DNA of 64,000 bases from CAVSLM01 sp963728895 (GTDB taxonomy: Bacteria > Pseudomonadota > Gammaproteobacteria > JBBQDK01): assembly GCA_963728895.1 (NCBI GenBank), contig CAVSLM010000012.1:118753-182752 (forward strand), in the 5' to 3' direction. Under the pieces are notes generated by a model that was not told the origin of the DNA, made no database searches, and saw nothing but the letters and a program-made list of their open reading frames with translations. Below, piece after piece: positions 36,651 to 47,705 of this stretch (positions are counted from its first letter, which is position 1; each line of letters begins with the position of its first letter). The translations under genes and the position numbers were made by a program.

Positions 36651-39461
36651 GTGGCGACGCAGTCGCGCACCGGCACATCGACGGAGCACAGCACGCTGAA
36701 GTTTTCCGACGACGGGGACCGCGGGTTCCGTGCCAGCGTCCGACGCATGGGCGACCTGCTGGGGCAGGTCATCCGTGAGCAGGCCGGCTTCCGGGTGTTC
36801 GACACCGTGGAGACGCTGCGTCGCGGCTTCGTCGAGCTGCGCCAGGGTGACAGTTCGCAACGCCGAGAGGAGCTGCGCGCGCTCATCCGCGAGCTCGACG
36901 TCGACACGCTCACTCACGTGATCCGTGCATTCCACCTGTACTTCAGCATCATCAACGTGGTGGAGGAGGAATTCCGCCACGCCCAGCGTCAGGGGCATTT
37001 CTGGACCGGGTCCTTCCCCGAGGCGCTTTCCGAGCTGCGGCGCCAGAACGTGTTCACCGACGAGCTGCGTTACCTGCTGGGCCGCGTGGGCTACTCGCCG
37101 GTGTTCACCGCCCACCCGACCGAGTCGCGGCGGCGCACCATCCAGGATGCCCTGCGACGGGTGTTCGCCAGCCTGCAGGAGCTGCGCTTGCCGCAGGTCA
37201 GCGCAGCCATGCGCGAGCGCATCGAGTTCGGCCTGCAGCATCAGATCCGGCTGCTGTGGATGACCGACGAAATGCGCGGTAGCAATCTGCGGGTGCAGGA
37301 CGAAATCCGCAACGGACTGGTGCACTTCCAGAATGCGCTGGTCGAGGCGGTACCCGCGTTCTATCGTTCGCTGGAGCAGGCCATCGAGCACTGCCACGGT
37401 ACCGATCGCGTTGCAGTGCCGCCACTGTTGCGGTTCGGCTCGTGGATCGGCGGCGATCGCGACGGCAATCCACACGTCACGGCCGCGACCACCGAGCTCG
37501 CGCTGCGCACGCACCAGCGTACGGTGCTGGTGATCTACCTGCAGCGCATCGAGCTTCTGGAGCGGATGCTCACACACTCGGTGCGCTTCTTCGGTCCCTG
37601 CGCCGAGCTGCAGGCGAGCATCGAGGAGGACCAGAAGGATTTCCCCGGGCTGGCCGAGGAATTCGCCTACCACCACGAATCGGAACCCTATCGCCACAAG
37701 CTGTTCTATGTGCGCACCCGGCTGGAGCGGCGGCTCGATGTGCTGCGCGCCCAACTGCGCGGCGAGCCGGCGCCGCCGGCAACCGGCAGTTATGCCTCCG
37801 AAGAGGCGCTGCTCGCCGACCTGCAGATGATCCGCGCCTCGCTGAATCTGAAGGGCGAGAGCACCTCCGCGGAGGGCGAGCTGAAGGATCTGATCCGGCT
37901 GGTGGAAACGTTCGGGTTCTTCCTGGCCACACTGGACCAACGTCAGGAGTCGTCCGTCCACACCCGCGTGGTCGCGGAGGTGCTCGTCGCGTCAGGGCAT
38001 CCCGGCTATCTGGCGCTGGACGAGGCGCAGCGCCAGGGCGCGCTGGTCGAGGCGCTGGAGCATGGTCTGGAGCTGCCGTGCGCCGTGGACTGGAGCGAGG
38101 AGGCACGCGCTACGCTGGCCGTGTTCGAGGTGATGGCCCGCATGCGTTCCGAAGTGAGCCGGCACGCCTTCGGAAGCTACATCGTCTCCATGACCGGACA
38201 GGCCAGCCACGTGCTGGAAGTGCTGGTGCTTGCGGGCTGCGCAGGCCTGGTGGGGCGCAATGCCGAGGGTTTCTTCTGCGCCATCACCGTGAGCCCGCTG
38301 TTCGAGACCATCGACGACCTCAGGCGCTGTCAGGACGTGGTCCGCGCGTTGCTGCGCCTGCCGTTGTACCGCGCGCTGCTGCGCGCTGCGGGCAATGCCC
38401 AGGAGGTCATGCTCGGCTATTCGGATTCCACCAAGGACGGCGGCATTCTCGCCTCCTCCTGGCATCTCTACGATGCGCAGAAGCGCCTTGCCGCGCTCGC
38501 CCAGCAGCATGGCGTGGAGCTGCGGCTGTTCCACGGTCGGGGTGGGACCATCGGGCGCGGCGGCGGTCCGGCCCATTCGGCGATTCTCGGACAACCGCCC
38601 GGCACGGTGTCCGGAGGCATGCGCGTCACCGAGCAGGGCGAGGTGCTCGCATTCAAATACAGCCATCCCGAGACTGCGGTGTACGAGCTCACCGTGAGCT
38701 GCGCCGCGCTGCTCAAGCGCAGTGCCGACCTGATCCGGCCGCCACCCGCCGAGCGGCGCGACTATCTCGGCACATTGGATGAGATCACCCGCATCGGCGA
38801 ACGCACCTATCGCCGCCTGGTCGACCACACGGAAGGTTTCTTCGATTTCTTCTACGAGGCGACGCCGGTGGAGGAGCTGCGCCACCTGCACCTGGGCTCA
38901 CGCCCCACGCACCGACGTGCCGCGGACCGGGGCAAGCAGTCGATCCGTGCCATTCCCTGGGTATTCGGTTGGGCCCAGGCGCGCTACAACCTGCCGGGCT
39001 GGTTCGGTGTAGGCACGGCGCTGCAGGAGTGGCACGGCAATGCGCCGGACCGCCTGGCGCGCCTGCAACGCATGTACATGGAATGGCCGTTCTTCCGCAA
39101 CCTGATCGACAACGTCCAGATGATCCTTGCCAAGACCGATCTGGAGATCGCCGGTGCCTACGCCGCGCTATGCACCGACCGCCTGGGTGCCCAGCGCATG
39201 CACAGCGCGATACGCGCCGAGTACGAGCGCGGTCTCTATCAGGTGCTCGCCATCACCGGCAACCATTATTTGCTGCAGAACGACTTGACGCTGGCGCGCT
39301 CGCTCACCCGGCGCAATCCGTATCTGGAGCCGCTCAATCACATACAGGTGGAATTGCTTCACCGGTACCGCGCCGCGGGAGAACGGCAGGGAGCGCCGTG
39401 GCTCGATGCGTTGCTGCGCAGCGTGAGTGCCATCGCCGCAGGTCTGCGAAATACCGGCTGA
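36651..39461 (+). CDS. ppc: Phosphoenolpyruvate carboxylase
   Basis: A 936-residue enzyme, the normal length. VFTAHPTESRRRTIQDALRR holds the catalytic His; FGSWIGGDRDGNPHVT the second conserved block; LFHGRGGTIGRGGGPAHSAI the glycine-rich catalytic loop; and the C-terminus has NDLTLARSLTRRNPYLEPLN. It carboxylates PEP with bicarbonate to oxaloacetate, refilling the TCA cycle or feeding autotrophic growth. The GTG at 36651 has a GGAGG box 5 nt upstream and precedes the first aligned region; an upstream ATG at 36534 lacks support. Confidence 0.93.
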   Translation: MATQSRTGTSTEHSTLKFSDDGDRGFRASVRRMGDLLGQVIREQAGFRVFDTVETLRRGFVELRQGDSSQRREELRALIRELDVDTLTHVIRAFHLYFSIINVVEEEFRHAQRQGHFWTGSFPEALSELRRQNVFTDELRYLLGRVGYSPVFTAHPTESRRRTIQDALRRVFASLQELRLPQVSAAMRERIEFGLQHQIRLLWMTDEMRGSNLRVQDEIRNGLVHFQNALVEAVPAFYRSLEQAIEHCHGTDRVAVPPLLRFGSWIGGDRDGNPHVTAATTELALRTHQRTVLVIYLQRIELLERMLTHSVRFFGPCAELQASIEEDQKDFPGLAEEFAYHHESEPYRHKLFYVRTRLERRLDVLRAQLRGEPAPPATGSYASEEALLADLQMIRASLNLKGESTSAEGELKDLIRLVETFGFFLATLDQRQESSVHTRVVAEVLVASGHPGYLALDEAQRQGALVEALEHGLELPCAVDWSEEARATLAVFEVMARMRSEVSRHAFGSYIVSMTGQASHVLEVLVLAGCAGLVGRNAEGFFCAITVSPLFETIDDLRRCQDVVRALLRLPLYRALLRAAGNAQEVMLGYSDSTKDGGILASSWHLYDAQKRLAALAQQHGVELRLFHGRGGTIGRGGGPAHSAILGQPPGTVSGGMRVTEQGEVLAFKYSHPETAVYELTVSCAALLKRSADLIRPPPAERRDYLGTLDEITRIGERTYRRLVDHTEGFFDFFYEATPVEELRHLHLGSRPTHRRAADRGKQSIRAIPWVFGWAQARYNLPGWFGVGTALQEWHGNAPDRLARLQRMYMEWPFFRNLIDNVQMILAKTDLEIAGAYAALCTDRLGAQRMHSAIRAEYERGLYQVLAITGNHYLLQNDLTLARSLTRRNPYLEPLNHIQVELLHRYRAAGERQGAPWLDALLRSVSAIAAGLRNTG

Positions 39462-39483
39462 CGTCTCGGACGACGTCAGCCGG
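39454..39483 (+). terminator. Perfect hairpin at the end of ppc
   Basis: CCGGCTGACGTC and GACGTCAGCCGG form a 12-bp perfect stem with a 6-nt loop that includes the ppc stop codon. No T-run on the plus strand; it may end transcription from both ppc and the convergent sulfur globule gene. Confidence 0.55.
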
Positions 39484-39532
39484 AAGGAGGCCTGGCGACC
39501 CGCATGCGTCGCGAACCGCCGATGCGTGGATG

Positions 39533-39949
39533 TTACTTGTTCTCGGATTGCTGGACGGTTTTTGCCGGCGCGACGGTCACGGCCGGATAGGCCAAGGCAT
39601 AAGCCGGATAACCCCAACCGGCATACGGATAGCCCCAACCGGCATACGGATAGCCCCAGCCGCCATAGTAGCCAGGGTAATAGCCTCCCCAATAGCCGGG
39701 ATAGCCTCCCCAATAGCCGGGATATCCACCCCAGTAGCCCGGGTAACCCCATCCGGGGTAACCCCAGCCCGGATAACCCCAACCGCCCAGGCTGCCACCG
39801 AAATGGAAACCGAAGTCACCCCAGCCTCCGCCATCCCACGGACCCCAGTCCCAGGGACCGCCCCACCACGCTTGCGCCGAGGAGAGCGGCAATGCGGCCG
39901 CCGCTGCCACCACCGACGCCGCCATCAGTTTGCGAAGTTTCCCGTTCAT
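39533..39949 (-). CDS. Sulfur globule protein-like Gly/Tyr/Trp/Pro-rich secreted protein
   Basis: A 138-residue protein: Sec signal (LRKLMAASVVAAAAALPLSS, cleavage after AQA), then WWGGPWDWGPWDGGGWGD, then tandem repeats of the types GWGYP (about six) and GYWGGYP (three), ending in TVQQSENK. The composition and the WWGG-rich start match the structural proteins that coat periplasmic sulfur globules in Chromatiaceae and related sulfur oxidisers. A GGGAGGG box lies ahead of the ATG. An FNR-like box lies ~140 bp upstream. If correct, the organism stores sulfur from sulfide or thiosulfate oxidation. A generic glycine-rich cell-surface protein is the alternative. Confidence 0.7.
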   Translation of the reverse strand: MNGKLRKLMAASVVAAAAALPLSSAQAWWGGPWDWGPWDGGGWGDFGFHFGGSLGGWGYPGWGYPGWGYPGYWGGYPGYWGGYPGYWGGYYPGYYGGWGYPYAGWGYPYAGWGYPAYALAYPAVTVAPAKTVQQSENK

Positions 39950-40087
39950 GACTTTCCCTCCCCTTCTGCACAACCATGCCAACGAACACACGGGAGTCAT
40001 GTCAGTTCCGCCACTCGGGGGCGGGCCCAACAGGCTCCCGCACCAACATCGCATAAGCAACTATCGAATTACTGAAGTGGCGCTGCA

Positions 40088-40101
40088 TTGATCTTTGTCA
40101 A
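40088..40101. promoter_or_regulatory. FNR-like box upstream of the sulfur globule gene
   Basis: TTGATCTTTGTCAA: FNR/ANR half-sites TTGAT and GTCAA with 4-base spacing, one mismatch to TTGATNNNNATCAA. It is in the 39950-40286 gap, ~140 bp from the start of the minus-strand gene. Nothing else is recognisable in this gap. Confidence 0.5.
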
Positions 40102-40286
40102 CGCGTGAGCGGGCGCGAGGAGGAAGCGGTTGCGGCAGGCGTGTGCTCGACCAGCCGGTGCGGACGAGGCCGCTTGGAAAGTCTTTCCAGCCGCCTTTCT
40201 TCCGCGCGCTTCAGCAGAAGCTGCTTACATTAGAACAGTAGCACATGATGGAGTCTTTGCCAGTACGGCGGCGCACGACCCGCAAA

Positions 40287-40718
40287 TCAGCGGGACGACT
40301 CCGCTCGAGGCGGGTTCTCGCGCTGCAGCTCCAGGCGTGTGCTCACGACCTCGCCCGCCGCATCGACGTAACAGCTGAAAAAAAACTTCTGCTCCGCGCC
40401 GTCCTTGCCCTGCTCTCCGACCTGCACGCGCTGAACGACGTAACCGTTCTGGGTCGTGTTCACTGCGCCTGATTCGATGATGCGTGCGAAGTCCGGGTGG
40501 CGCGAAGCAGCGAGCGCCGTACGCTGGCAGGTCTTCACGGCAGCCCAAGCGTGCGGGCGCAGCGTGCCCTCGATCCAGTCGTTCACCTGTGGCACTTCGC
40601 GCTTCACGATGAGCAGCGCCAGCGCCAGTCCGGCCCCGAGCACTATCCACTTGGCGGCCCGCTTCGGCGGCGGACGGTCGCGGCGGGAGCGGTAGGGCTG
40701 GCGGGCGTCTTCCTGCAT
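40287..40718 (-). CDS. Membrane-anchored hypothetical protein
   Basis: A 143-residue protein: a basic N-terminus (MQEDARQPYRSRRDRPPPKR), one membrane helix (AAKWIVLGAGLALALLIV), then a soluble ~100-residue domain with VNTTQNGYVVQRVQVGEQGK and KFFFSCYVDAAGEVVSTRLE. The type is N-in, C-out. I do not recognise a family. A GTG 9 nt upstream (40727) is a possible start. It is divergent from uup; a MITE-like end (CCCGAAAATCCCACC) lies between the two genes at 40736. Confidence 0.6.
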   Translation of the reverse strand: MQEDARQPYRSRRDRPPPKRAAKWIVLGAGLALALLIVKREVPQVNDWIEGTLRPHAWAAVKTCQRTALAASRHPDFARIIESGAVNTTQNGYVVQRVQVGEQGKDGAEQKFFFSCYVDAAGEVVSTRLELQRENPPRAESSR

Positions 40719-40870
40719 GGCGCGCACATTCTAGCCCGAAAATCCCACCCGGCAGCATGGACGCGCGGCCGCCGGGAGCCGCGAGTGGCAGGTGCTCGAC
40801 CCCGATGCCATAATTTTCCGTTTTTGAGAATACAGCTTCGCCGCGCCATCTGCCGGTCGGACGGGAATCC

Positions 40871-42760
<1,890 letters not shown>

Positions 42761-42871
42761 GCCGGCATCGGGCGTGCCCGGCAACCTCGAGTGGCGACTC
42801 GCGGGCTGCGTTGTGTGCCCTCGCGCTGCGGCCTACCATTCGCGATGCCGTCGCAAAATCAGGAGCGTGCC

Positions 42872-44347
42872 ATGACCGGGGAACCCGGAATTGCCGTGGG
42901 ACGGGGCGAGGCCCCGCTCTATCTGCTGCCTGCTCTCGCCAATCGCCACGGACTGATCACGGGCGCCACCGGCACCGGCAAGACGGTCACGCTGCAGGTG
43001 CTGGCCGAGGGTTTCTCACAGGTGGGCGTGCCGGTGTTCGTCGCCGACGCGAAAGGCGATCTCGCGGGCATCAGCCAGCCCGCCGAGGCCACACCCAGGC
43101 TGCTCGAGCGTGCAGGATCGCTCGGCATCGAGGACTGGTCGCCGCGCGGCTGCCCCGCGGTGTTCTGGGACGTGTTCGGTACCCAGGGACATCCCCTGCG
43201 CGCGACGATTTCCGATCTGGGGCCGTTGCTCCTGGCACGGTTGCTGGATCTCACCGAAGCACAGGAAGGCGCGCTCAACATCGCATTCAAGGTCGCCGAC
43301 GATCAGGGGCTGCTGCTGCTCGATCTCAAGGACCTGCGCGCCCTGCTCAACTACCTTGGCGAAGACGCCAGGCGCGTGAGCCACGAATACGGCAATGTCA
43401 GCATCGCCTCCATCGGTGCCATCCAGCGTGCACTCCTGGTGCTGGAGCAGCAGGGCGGCGACCACCTGCTCGGGGAGCCCGCGCTGCAGCTCTCCGACCT
43501 CATGCGCAGCGATTTCTCCGGACAGGGCGCGGTGAGTATCCTCGCCGCCGATCAGCTGATGCAGCGCCCGCGGCTCTATGCCACGCTGCTGTTGTGGCTG
43601 CTTTCGGAGCTGTTCGAGGAGCTGCCGGAGATCGGCGATGCGCCGCGCCCGCGGCTGGTGTTCTTCTTCGACGAGGCGCACCTGCTGTTCGACCACGCGC
43701 CACGGGCGTTGGTCGAGAAAGTCGAGCAGGTGGTGCGCCTGATCCGCTCCAAGGGCGTGGGCGTGTACTTCGTGACCCAGAGCCCGCTGGACATCCCCGA
43801 CGCAGTGCTCGGTCAGCTCGGCAACCGCGTGCAGCACGCGCTGCGCGCCTTCACGCCAAGCGACCAGAAGGCGGTGCGGGCCGCGGCCCGGACCCTGCGA
43901 CCCAACCCGGCACTGGATGTGGAGCGCACCATCCTCGATCTGGCGGTCGGCGAAGCGCTGGTGTCGCTGCTGGAGGCAAACGGCACGCCCAGTGTGGTGC
44001 AGCGCGCACGCATCCGCCCGCCACGCTCGCGCATCGGCACCATCACTGCGGCGGAGCGCCAGGGCACCATCTCCAACAGTCCGGTCCGCGGCAGATACGA
44101 TCAGGCCGTGGACCGCGAATCGGCCTATGAACGGCTGCAGGCGCGCGCCCGCGCTGCGGTGGCGGCAGCCGATGCGCCCGACGCCAGCCCTGCGAAGAGA
44201 AAGCCTGCGGGGACCGCCGGCAATCGCCAGAGCATGGCCGAAGCACTGGCCAAGAGCGTGTTGCGCAGCCTGGGCAGCCAGATCGGCGGTCAGCTCGGAC
44301 GCACCATCCTGCGCGGCGTGCTCGGCTCGCTCACCCGCAGCCGCTGA
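42872..44347 (+). CDS. HerA-like/DUF853 ATPase (YjgR family)
   Basis: A 491-residue ATPase: YLLPALANRHGLITGATGTG with Walker A GATGTGKT, VFVADAKGDLAGISQPA, PRLVFFFDEAHLLFDHAPRA with Walker B, and VYFVTQSPLDIPDAVLGQLG. This is the DUF853 (YjgR) group of HerA/FtsK-type P-loop proteins, of unknown cellular role. The C-terminal ~80 residues are basic and Ala-rich, ending in a KSVLRSLGSQIGGQLGRTIL segment. The ATG at 42872 has an AGGAG box; an ATG at 42845 also exists. The 280 bp after it hold no gene and probably the promoter of the sucrose operon. Confidence 0.9.
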   Translation: MTGEPGIAVGRGEAPLYLLPALANRHGLITGATGTGKTVTLQVLAEGFSQVGVPVFVADAKGDLAGISQPAEATPRLLERAGSLGIEDWSPRGCPAVFWDVFGTQGHPLRATISDLGPLLLARLLDLTEAQEGALNIAFKVADDQGLLLLDLKDLRALLNYLGEDARRVSHEYGNVSIASIGAIQRALLVLEQQGGDHLLGEPALQLSDLMRSDFSGQGAVSILAADQLMQRPRLYATLLLWLLSELFEELPEIGDAPRPRLVFFFDEAHLLFDHAPRALVEKVEQVVRLIRSKGVGVYFVTQSPLDIPDAVLGQLGNRVQHALRAFTPSDQKAVRAAARTLRPNPALDVERTILDLAVGEALVSLLEANGTPSVVQRARIRPPRSRIGTITAAERQGTISNSPVRGRYDQAVDRESAYERLQARARAAVAAADAPDASPAKRKPAGTAGNRQSMAEALAKSVLRSLGSQIGGQLGRTILRGVLGSLTRSR

Positions 44348-44628
44348 GCACGCGGTTGGACATCGCTGCGCGCCCTGCGTAACATGGTCGCGCGCCCGCC
44401 TCGCCGGGTGCCACGCAGGCAACGGCAGCACCCACGCAGGATGCGCCCCGGAACCGGCAGCGCTCCGGCAGATCGAGAAGACCAGGTACACGGGCCACTG
44501 GTGTTTCGAGACCAGCGGAAAAAGACGCTATCCCCCCATGGGCGGACGCCGCGGCCGGTGCTCCGCGCGCACCCCCCCGGGCCCGCCCGTGCGTCCGGTC
44601 ACACCTTGCAGGCCGAACGAGGAACGCC

Positions 44629-45549
44629 ATGAGCAGCGGCCCCGAGGTACACGGCGGGCGCCCGGTCATTTTCGGTGAAGTGCTCTACGACGAGTTCGAA
44701 GACGGGACTGAGGTGCTCGGCGGCGCGCCGTTCAACGTCGCCTGGCATCTGCAAGGCTTCGGACTGCGTCCGCTGTTCGCGAGCCGCGTGGGGGGCGACC
44801 CCCTGGGCGCGAAACTGCTCGACACCATGCGCGACTGGGGCATGGACACCAGTGCCATGCAGATCGATTCCGAGCATCCTACGGGTCGGGTCAAAGTACA
44901 CCTGGAGCACGCCCAGCCCACGTTCAGCATTCTTGCCGATCAGGCCTACGACTACATCGACGCCGCCACGCTCGCCGCGGCGCTCGCGGGCATCACCGGC
45001 TCGCTCCTTTACCACGGCTCGCTGATCGCCCGGGCACCGGCCTCACGCGGCACACTGCAACAGCTGCGAGCCACGAGCGGGCTGCCGTGCTTCGTCGATG
45101 TGAACCTGCGCGCACCGTGGTGGACACCCGGCGGGCTGCAGCCGCTCCTGGCGGGCGCCCGCTGGGTAAAGCTCAACGATGCCGAGCTCTCGGACGTGGC
45201 GCAGCTCGGGCCCATACCCCATGGCCGTCTCGCCGGGAACGCCGATGCACTGCGCCGGCGCGAAGGTTACGCGCTGCTGATTGTCACCGCCGGCGCACGC
45301 GGTGCACTGGTCGCAAGTGAGGCCGGCACGCTGGAAGCGGCGGCGCCGCCCCCCGCGGCCATGGTAGACACCGTGGGCGCAGGCGATGCCTTCACGGCCG
45401 TGACCATCCTCGGACTGTCGCGCGGCTGGCCCCTGCCCGTGCTGCTGCAGCGCGCGCTGGAGTTCGCCACGGCGATCTGTGCGCAGCGCGGTGCCACCCG
45501 GCGCGACGGCGCGTTGTACGAGCAACACCTGGCGCGGTGGAGTTCATGA
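44629..45549 (+). CDS. PfkB-family carbohydrate kinase (fructokinase)
   Basis: A 306-residue kinase: VIFGEVLYDEFEDGTEVLGG, APFNVAWHLQGFG, VNLRAPWW, and the PfkB anion-hole motif DTVGAGDAFTAV near residue 245. It phosphorylates fructose to fructose 6-phosphate, which feeds sucrose-phosphate synthase, encoded next. Fructokinases with the sequence GGAPFNVAWHL are typical partners of bacterial sucrose genes. The stop overlaps the next ATG (ATGA). GAACGAGGAACGCC gives the ribosome site. Confidence 0.88.
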   Translation: MSSGPEVHGGRPVIFGEVLYDEFEDGTEVLGGAPFNVAWHLQGFGLRPLFASRVGGDPLGAKLLDTMRDWGMDTSAMQIDSEHPTGRVKVHLEHAQPTFSILADQAYDYIDAATLAAALAGITGSLLYHGSLIARAPASRGTLQQLRATSGLPCFVDVNLRAPWWTPGGLQPLLAGARWVKLNDAELSDVAQLGPIPHGRLAGNADALRRREGYALLIVTAGARGALVASEAGTLEAAAPPPAAMVDTVGAGDAFTAVTILGLSRGWPLPVLLQRALEFATAICAQRGATRRDGALYEQHLARWSS

Positions 45550-47705
45550 CCGGCGCAACGGGTGGGGGCCTCTACATCGTATTCATCAGCGTTCATGGAC
45601 TGATCCGCGGTCGCGACCTGGAGCTCGGCCGCGACGCCGACACCGGCGGTCAGGTGCTGTATGCAGTGGAGCTGGCCCGAGCGCTTGCCACCCATCCGGA
45701 CGTGGCGCGGGTCGATCTCATGACCCGCCAGATCCACGATCCCAAGGTCGATCCCTGTTACGCGCAGCCACTGGAGGCGCTCGCGCCCAACGCCTGGATC
45801 GTACGCCTGCCCTGTGGGCCGCGCCGCTACCTGCGCAAGGAGGTGCTGTGGCCCTACCTCGACTGCTTCGCCGATCACGCTCTGCAGCACGTGCGCCGCG
45901 TCGGACGCATTCCCGAGATCGTACACGGCCATTACGCGGATGCCGGCTACTCCGCGGTGCGCGTCGCCGGGCCGCTCGGGGTGCCGCTGGTCTACACCGG
46001 CCATTCGCTGGGGCGTGTGAAGCGCGAGCGCCTCAAGGCACAGGGGGCCCGGGACGCGACCATCGAATCCCAGTACAACATCGGCCAGCGCATCGAGGCC
46101 GAGGAGGCTGTGCTCGATCATGCGGCTCTGGTGGTGGCCAGTACGCGCCAGGAAGTGGAAGGCCAGTACGGGTTGTACGACAACTATCATTCGCGGCGCA
46201 TGGTGGTCATCCCGCCGGGCGTCGACCTCAGCCGCTTCCATCCACCCCGGCGCAACGAACCCGCACCGCCCATACTCTCGGAGCTGTCGCGCTTCCTGCA
46301 CGATCCGCACAAGCCCATGGTGCTTGCCCTGTCGCGCCCCGACGAGCGCAAGAACATCGGCACCCTGGTGCGCGCCTATGCCGAAAGCGAGCGCCTGCGC
46401 GAACTGGCCAACCTGGTCATCGTCGCCGGCAACCGCGACGACATCCAGGCCATGGAGAAGGGTCCGCGCGAGGTGCTGTCGAGCCTGCTGCTCGCGATCG
46501 ACCGCCACGACCTCTATGGCCAGGTCGCCTACCCCAAGCATCACAGCGCCGACGATGTCCCGGACCTCTACCGGCTCGCCGCGAGGACCCATGGGGTGTT
46601 CGTCAACCCGGCGCTTACCGAGCCCTTCGGACTGACGCTGATCGAGTCTGCCGCCAGCGGACTACCCATCGTCGCCACCGCCGACGGCGGACCGCGTGAC
46701 ATCACCGCCTATTGCAGGAATGGTGAGCTGATCGATCCGCTGGACACACAGCGCATGGGCGAGGTGCTGCTCTATACCATCGCCAATCGCCGCCAGTGGC
46801 GGCGCTGGTCCAAGAACGGCGTGCGCGGCGCGAACCGCCATTTCTCCTGGAGCGGCCATGTGCAGAAGTACCTGCAGGCCGTGCACAAGGTCATCAGCAA
46901 GCAGCGCGCGCGGCGCATGTCGCTGCCGAGAAGCCGCCTGCCCACGGTCGACCGGCTGCTGGTCAGCGACATCGACAATACGCTGACCGGCGATGCCGAG
47001 GCGCTGCAGGCGCTGATCGGGATGCTGCACCAGGCCAACGGCCTGGTGGCACTGGGCGTGGCGACCGGGAGGCGCCTGGACGCGGCCCTCAGGCTGCTGA
47101 AGGAATGGGAGGTGCCGGTTCCGGACGTGCTCATCACCTCGGTCGGTACCGAAATCTACTATGGTGCGCAGCGCACCGAGGACAAGGGCTGGCAGCACCA
47201 CATCGGCCACCGGTGGGAGCCGGCGCGCCTGCGCGAGGCCATGCGCGACATTCCCGGCATCAAGCTGCAGCCCAAGGAAGAGCAGCGCCGCCACAAGATC
47301 AGTTACTTCATCGACCCGGAGCGCGCCCCAACGATACGCGAAATCTTCCGCCACCTGCGCCGGAAGGACCTGCACGTCAACCTGGTCTACTCGCATCAGG
47401 CCTATCTGGACCTGCTGCCAATGCGCGCCTCCAAGGGCCAGGCACTGCGTTACCTGGCGATGAAATGGGGGCTGGCACCGGAACGATGTCTGGTCGCGGG
47501 CGATTCCGGCAGCGACGAGGAGATGCTGTCGGGCAATACGCTCGGTGTCGTGGTCGGGAACTACAGTCCCGAGCTGGAGCGCCTGCGCGGCAAGCCACGC
47601 ATCCATTTCGCGACCGGCAGGAACGCCTGGGGAGTGATCGAGGGTCTGCGCCACTACGATTTTCTGGGTGATATCGTCATTCCCGAGGAGGTGTGCGAAA
47701 CGTGA
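45546..47705 (+). CDS. Sucrose-phosphate synthase with C-terminal phosphatase domain
   Basis: A 719-residue two-domain protein. Residues ~8-450 are a GT4 glycosyltransferase (IVFISVHGLIRGRDLELGRD, ADTGGQVLYAVELARAL, ALSRPDERKNIGTLVRAYAE, FVNPALTEPFGLTLIESAAS). Residues ~470-715 are a HAD-type sucrose-phosphate phosphatase (LLVSDIDNTLTGDAEALQAL, VATGRRLDAAL, VAGDSGSDEEML). It joins UDP- or ADP-glucose to fructose 6-phosphate and then probably removes the phosphate to give sucrose, a compatible solute or storage sugar. The start overlaps the fructokinase stop, and its own stop overlaps the next GTG. Confidence 0.92.
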   Translation: MTGATGGGLYIVFISVHGLIRGRDLELGRDADTGGQVLYAVELARALATHPDVARVDLMTRQIHDPKVDPCYAQPLEALAPNAWIVRLPCGPRRYLRKEVLWPYLDCFADHALQHVRRVGRIPEIVHGHYADAGYSAVRVAGPLGVPLVYTGHSLGRVKRERLKAQGARDATIESQYNIGQRIEAEEAVLDHAALVVASTRQEVEGQYGLYDNYHSRRMVVIPPGVDLSRFHPPRRNEPAPPILSELSRFLHDPHKPMVLALSRPDERKNIGTLVRAYAESERLRELANLVIVAGNRDDIQAMEKGPREVLSSLLLAIDRHDLYGQVAYPKHHSADDVPDLYRLAARTHGVFVNPALTEPFGLTLIESAASGLPIVATADGGPRDITAYCRNGELIDPLDTQRMGEVLLYTIANRRQWRRWSKNGVRGANRHFSWSGHVQKYLQAVHKVISKQRARRMSLPRSRLPTVDRLLVSDIDNTLTGDAEALQALIGMLHQANGLVALGVATGRRLDAALRLLKEWEVPVPDVLITSVGTEIYYGAQRTEDKGWQHHIGHRWEPARLREAMRDIPGIKLQPKEEQRRHKISYFIDPERAPTIREIFRHLRRKDLHVNLVYSHQAYLDLLPMRASKGQALRYLAMKWGLAPERCLVAGDSGSDEEMLSGNTLGVVVGNYSPELERLRGKPRIHFATGRNAWGVIEGLRHYDFLGDIVIPEEVCET

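Noticed and set aside
39975..39992. Possible -24/-12 promoter before the sulfur globule gene
   Set aside because: The GG-to-GC distance is 9 instead of 10, which sigma-54 rarely accepts.
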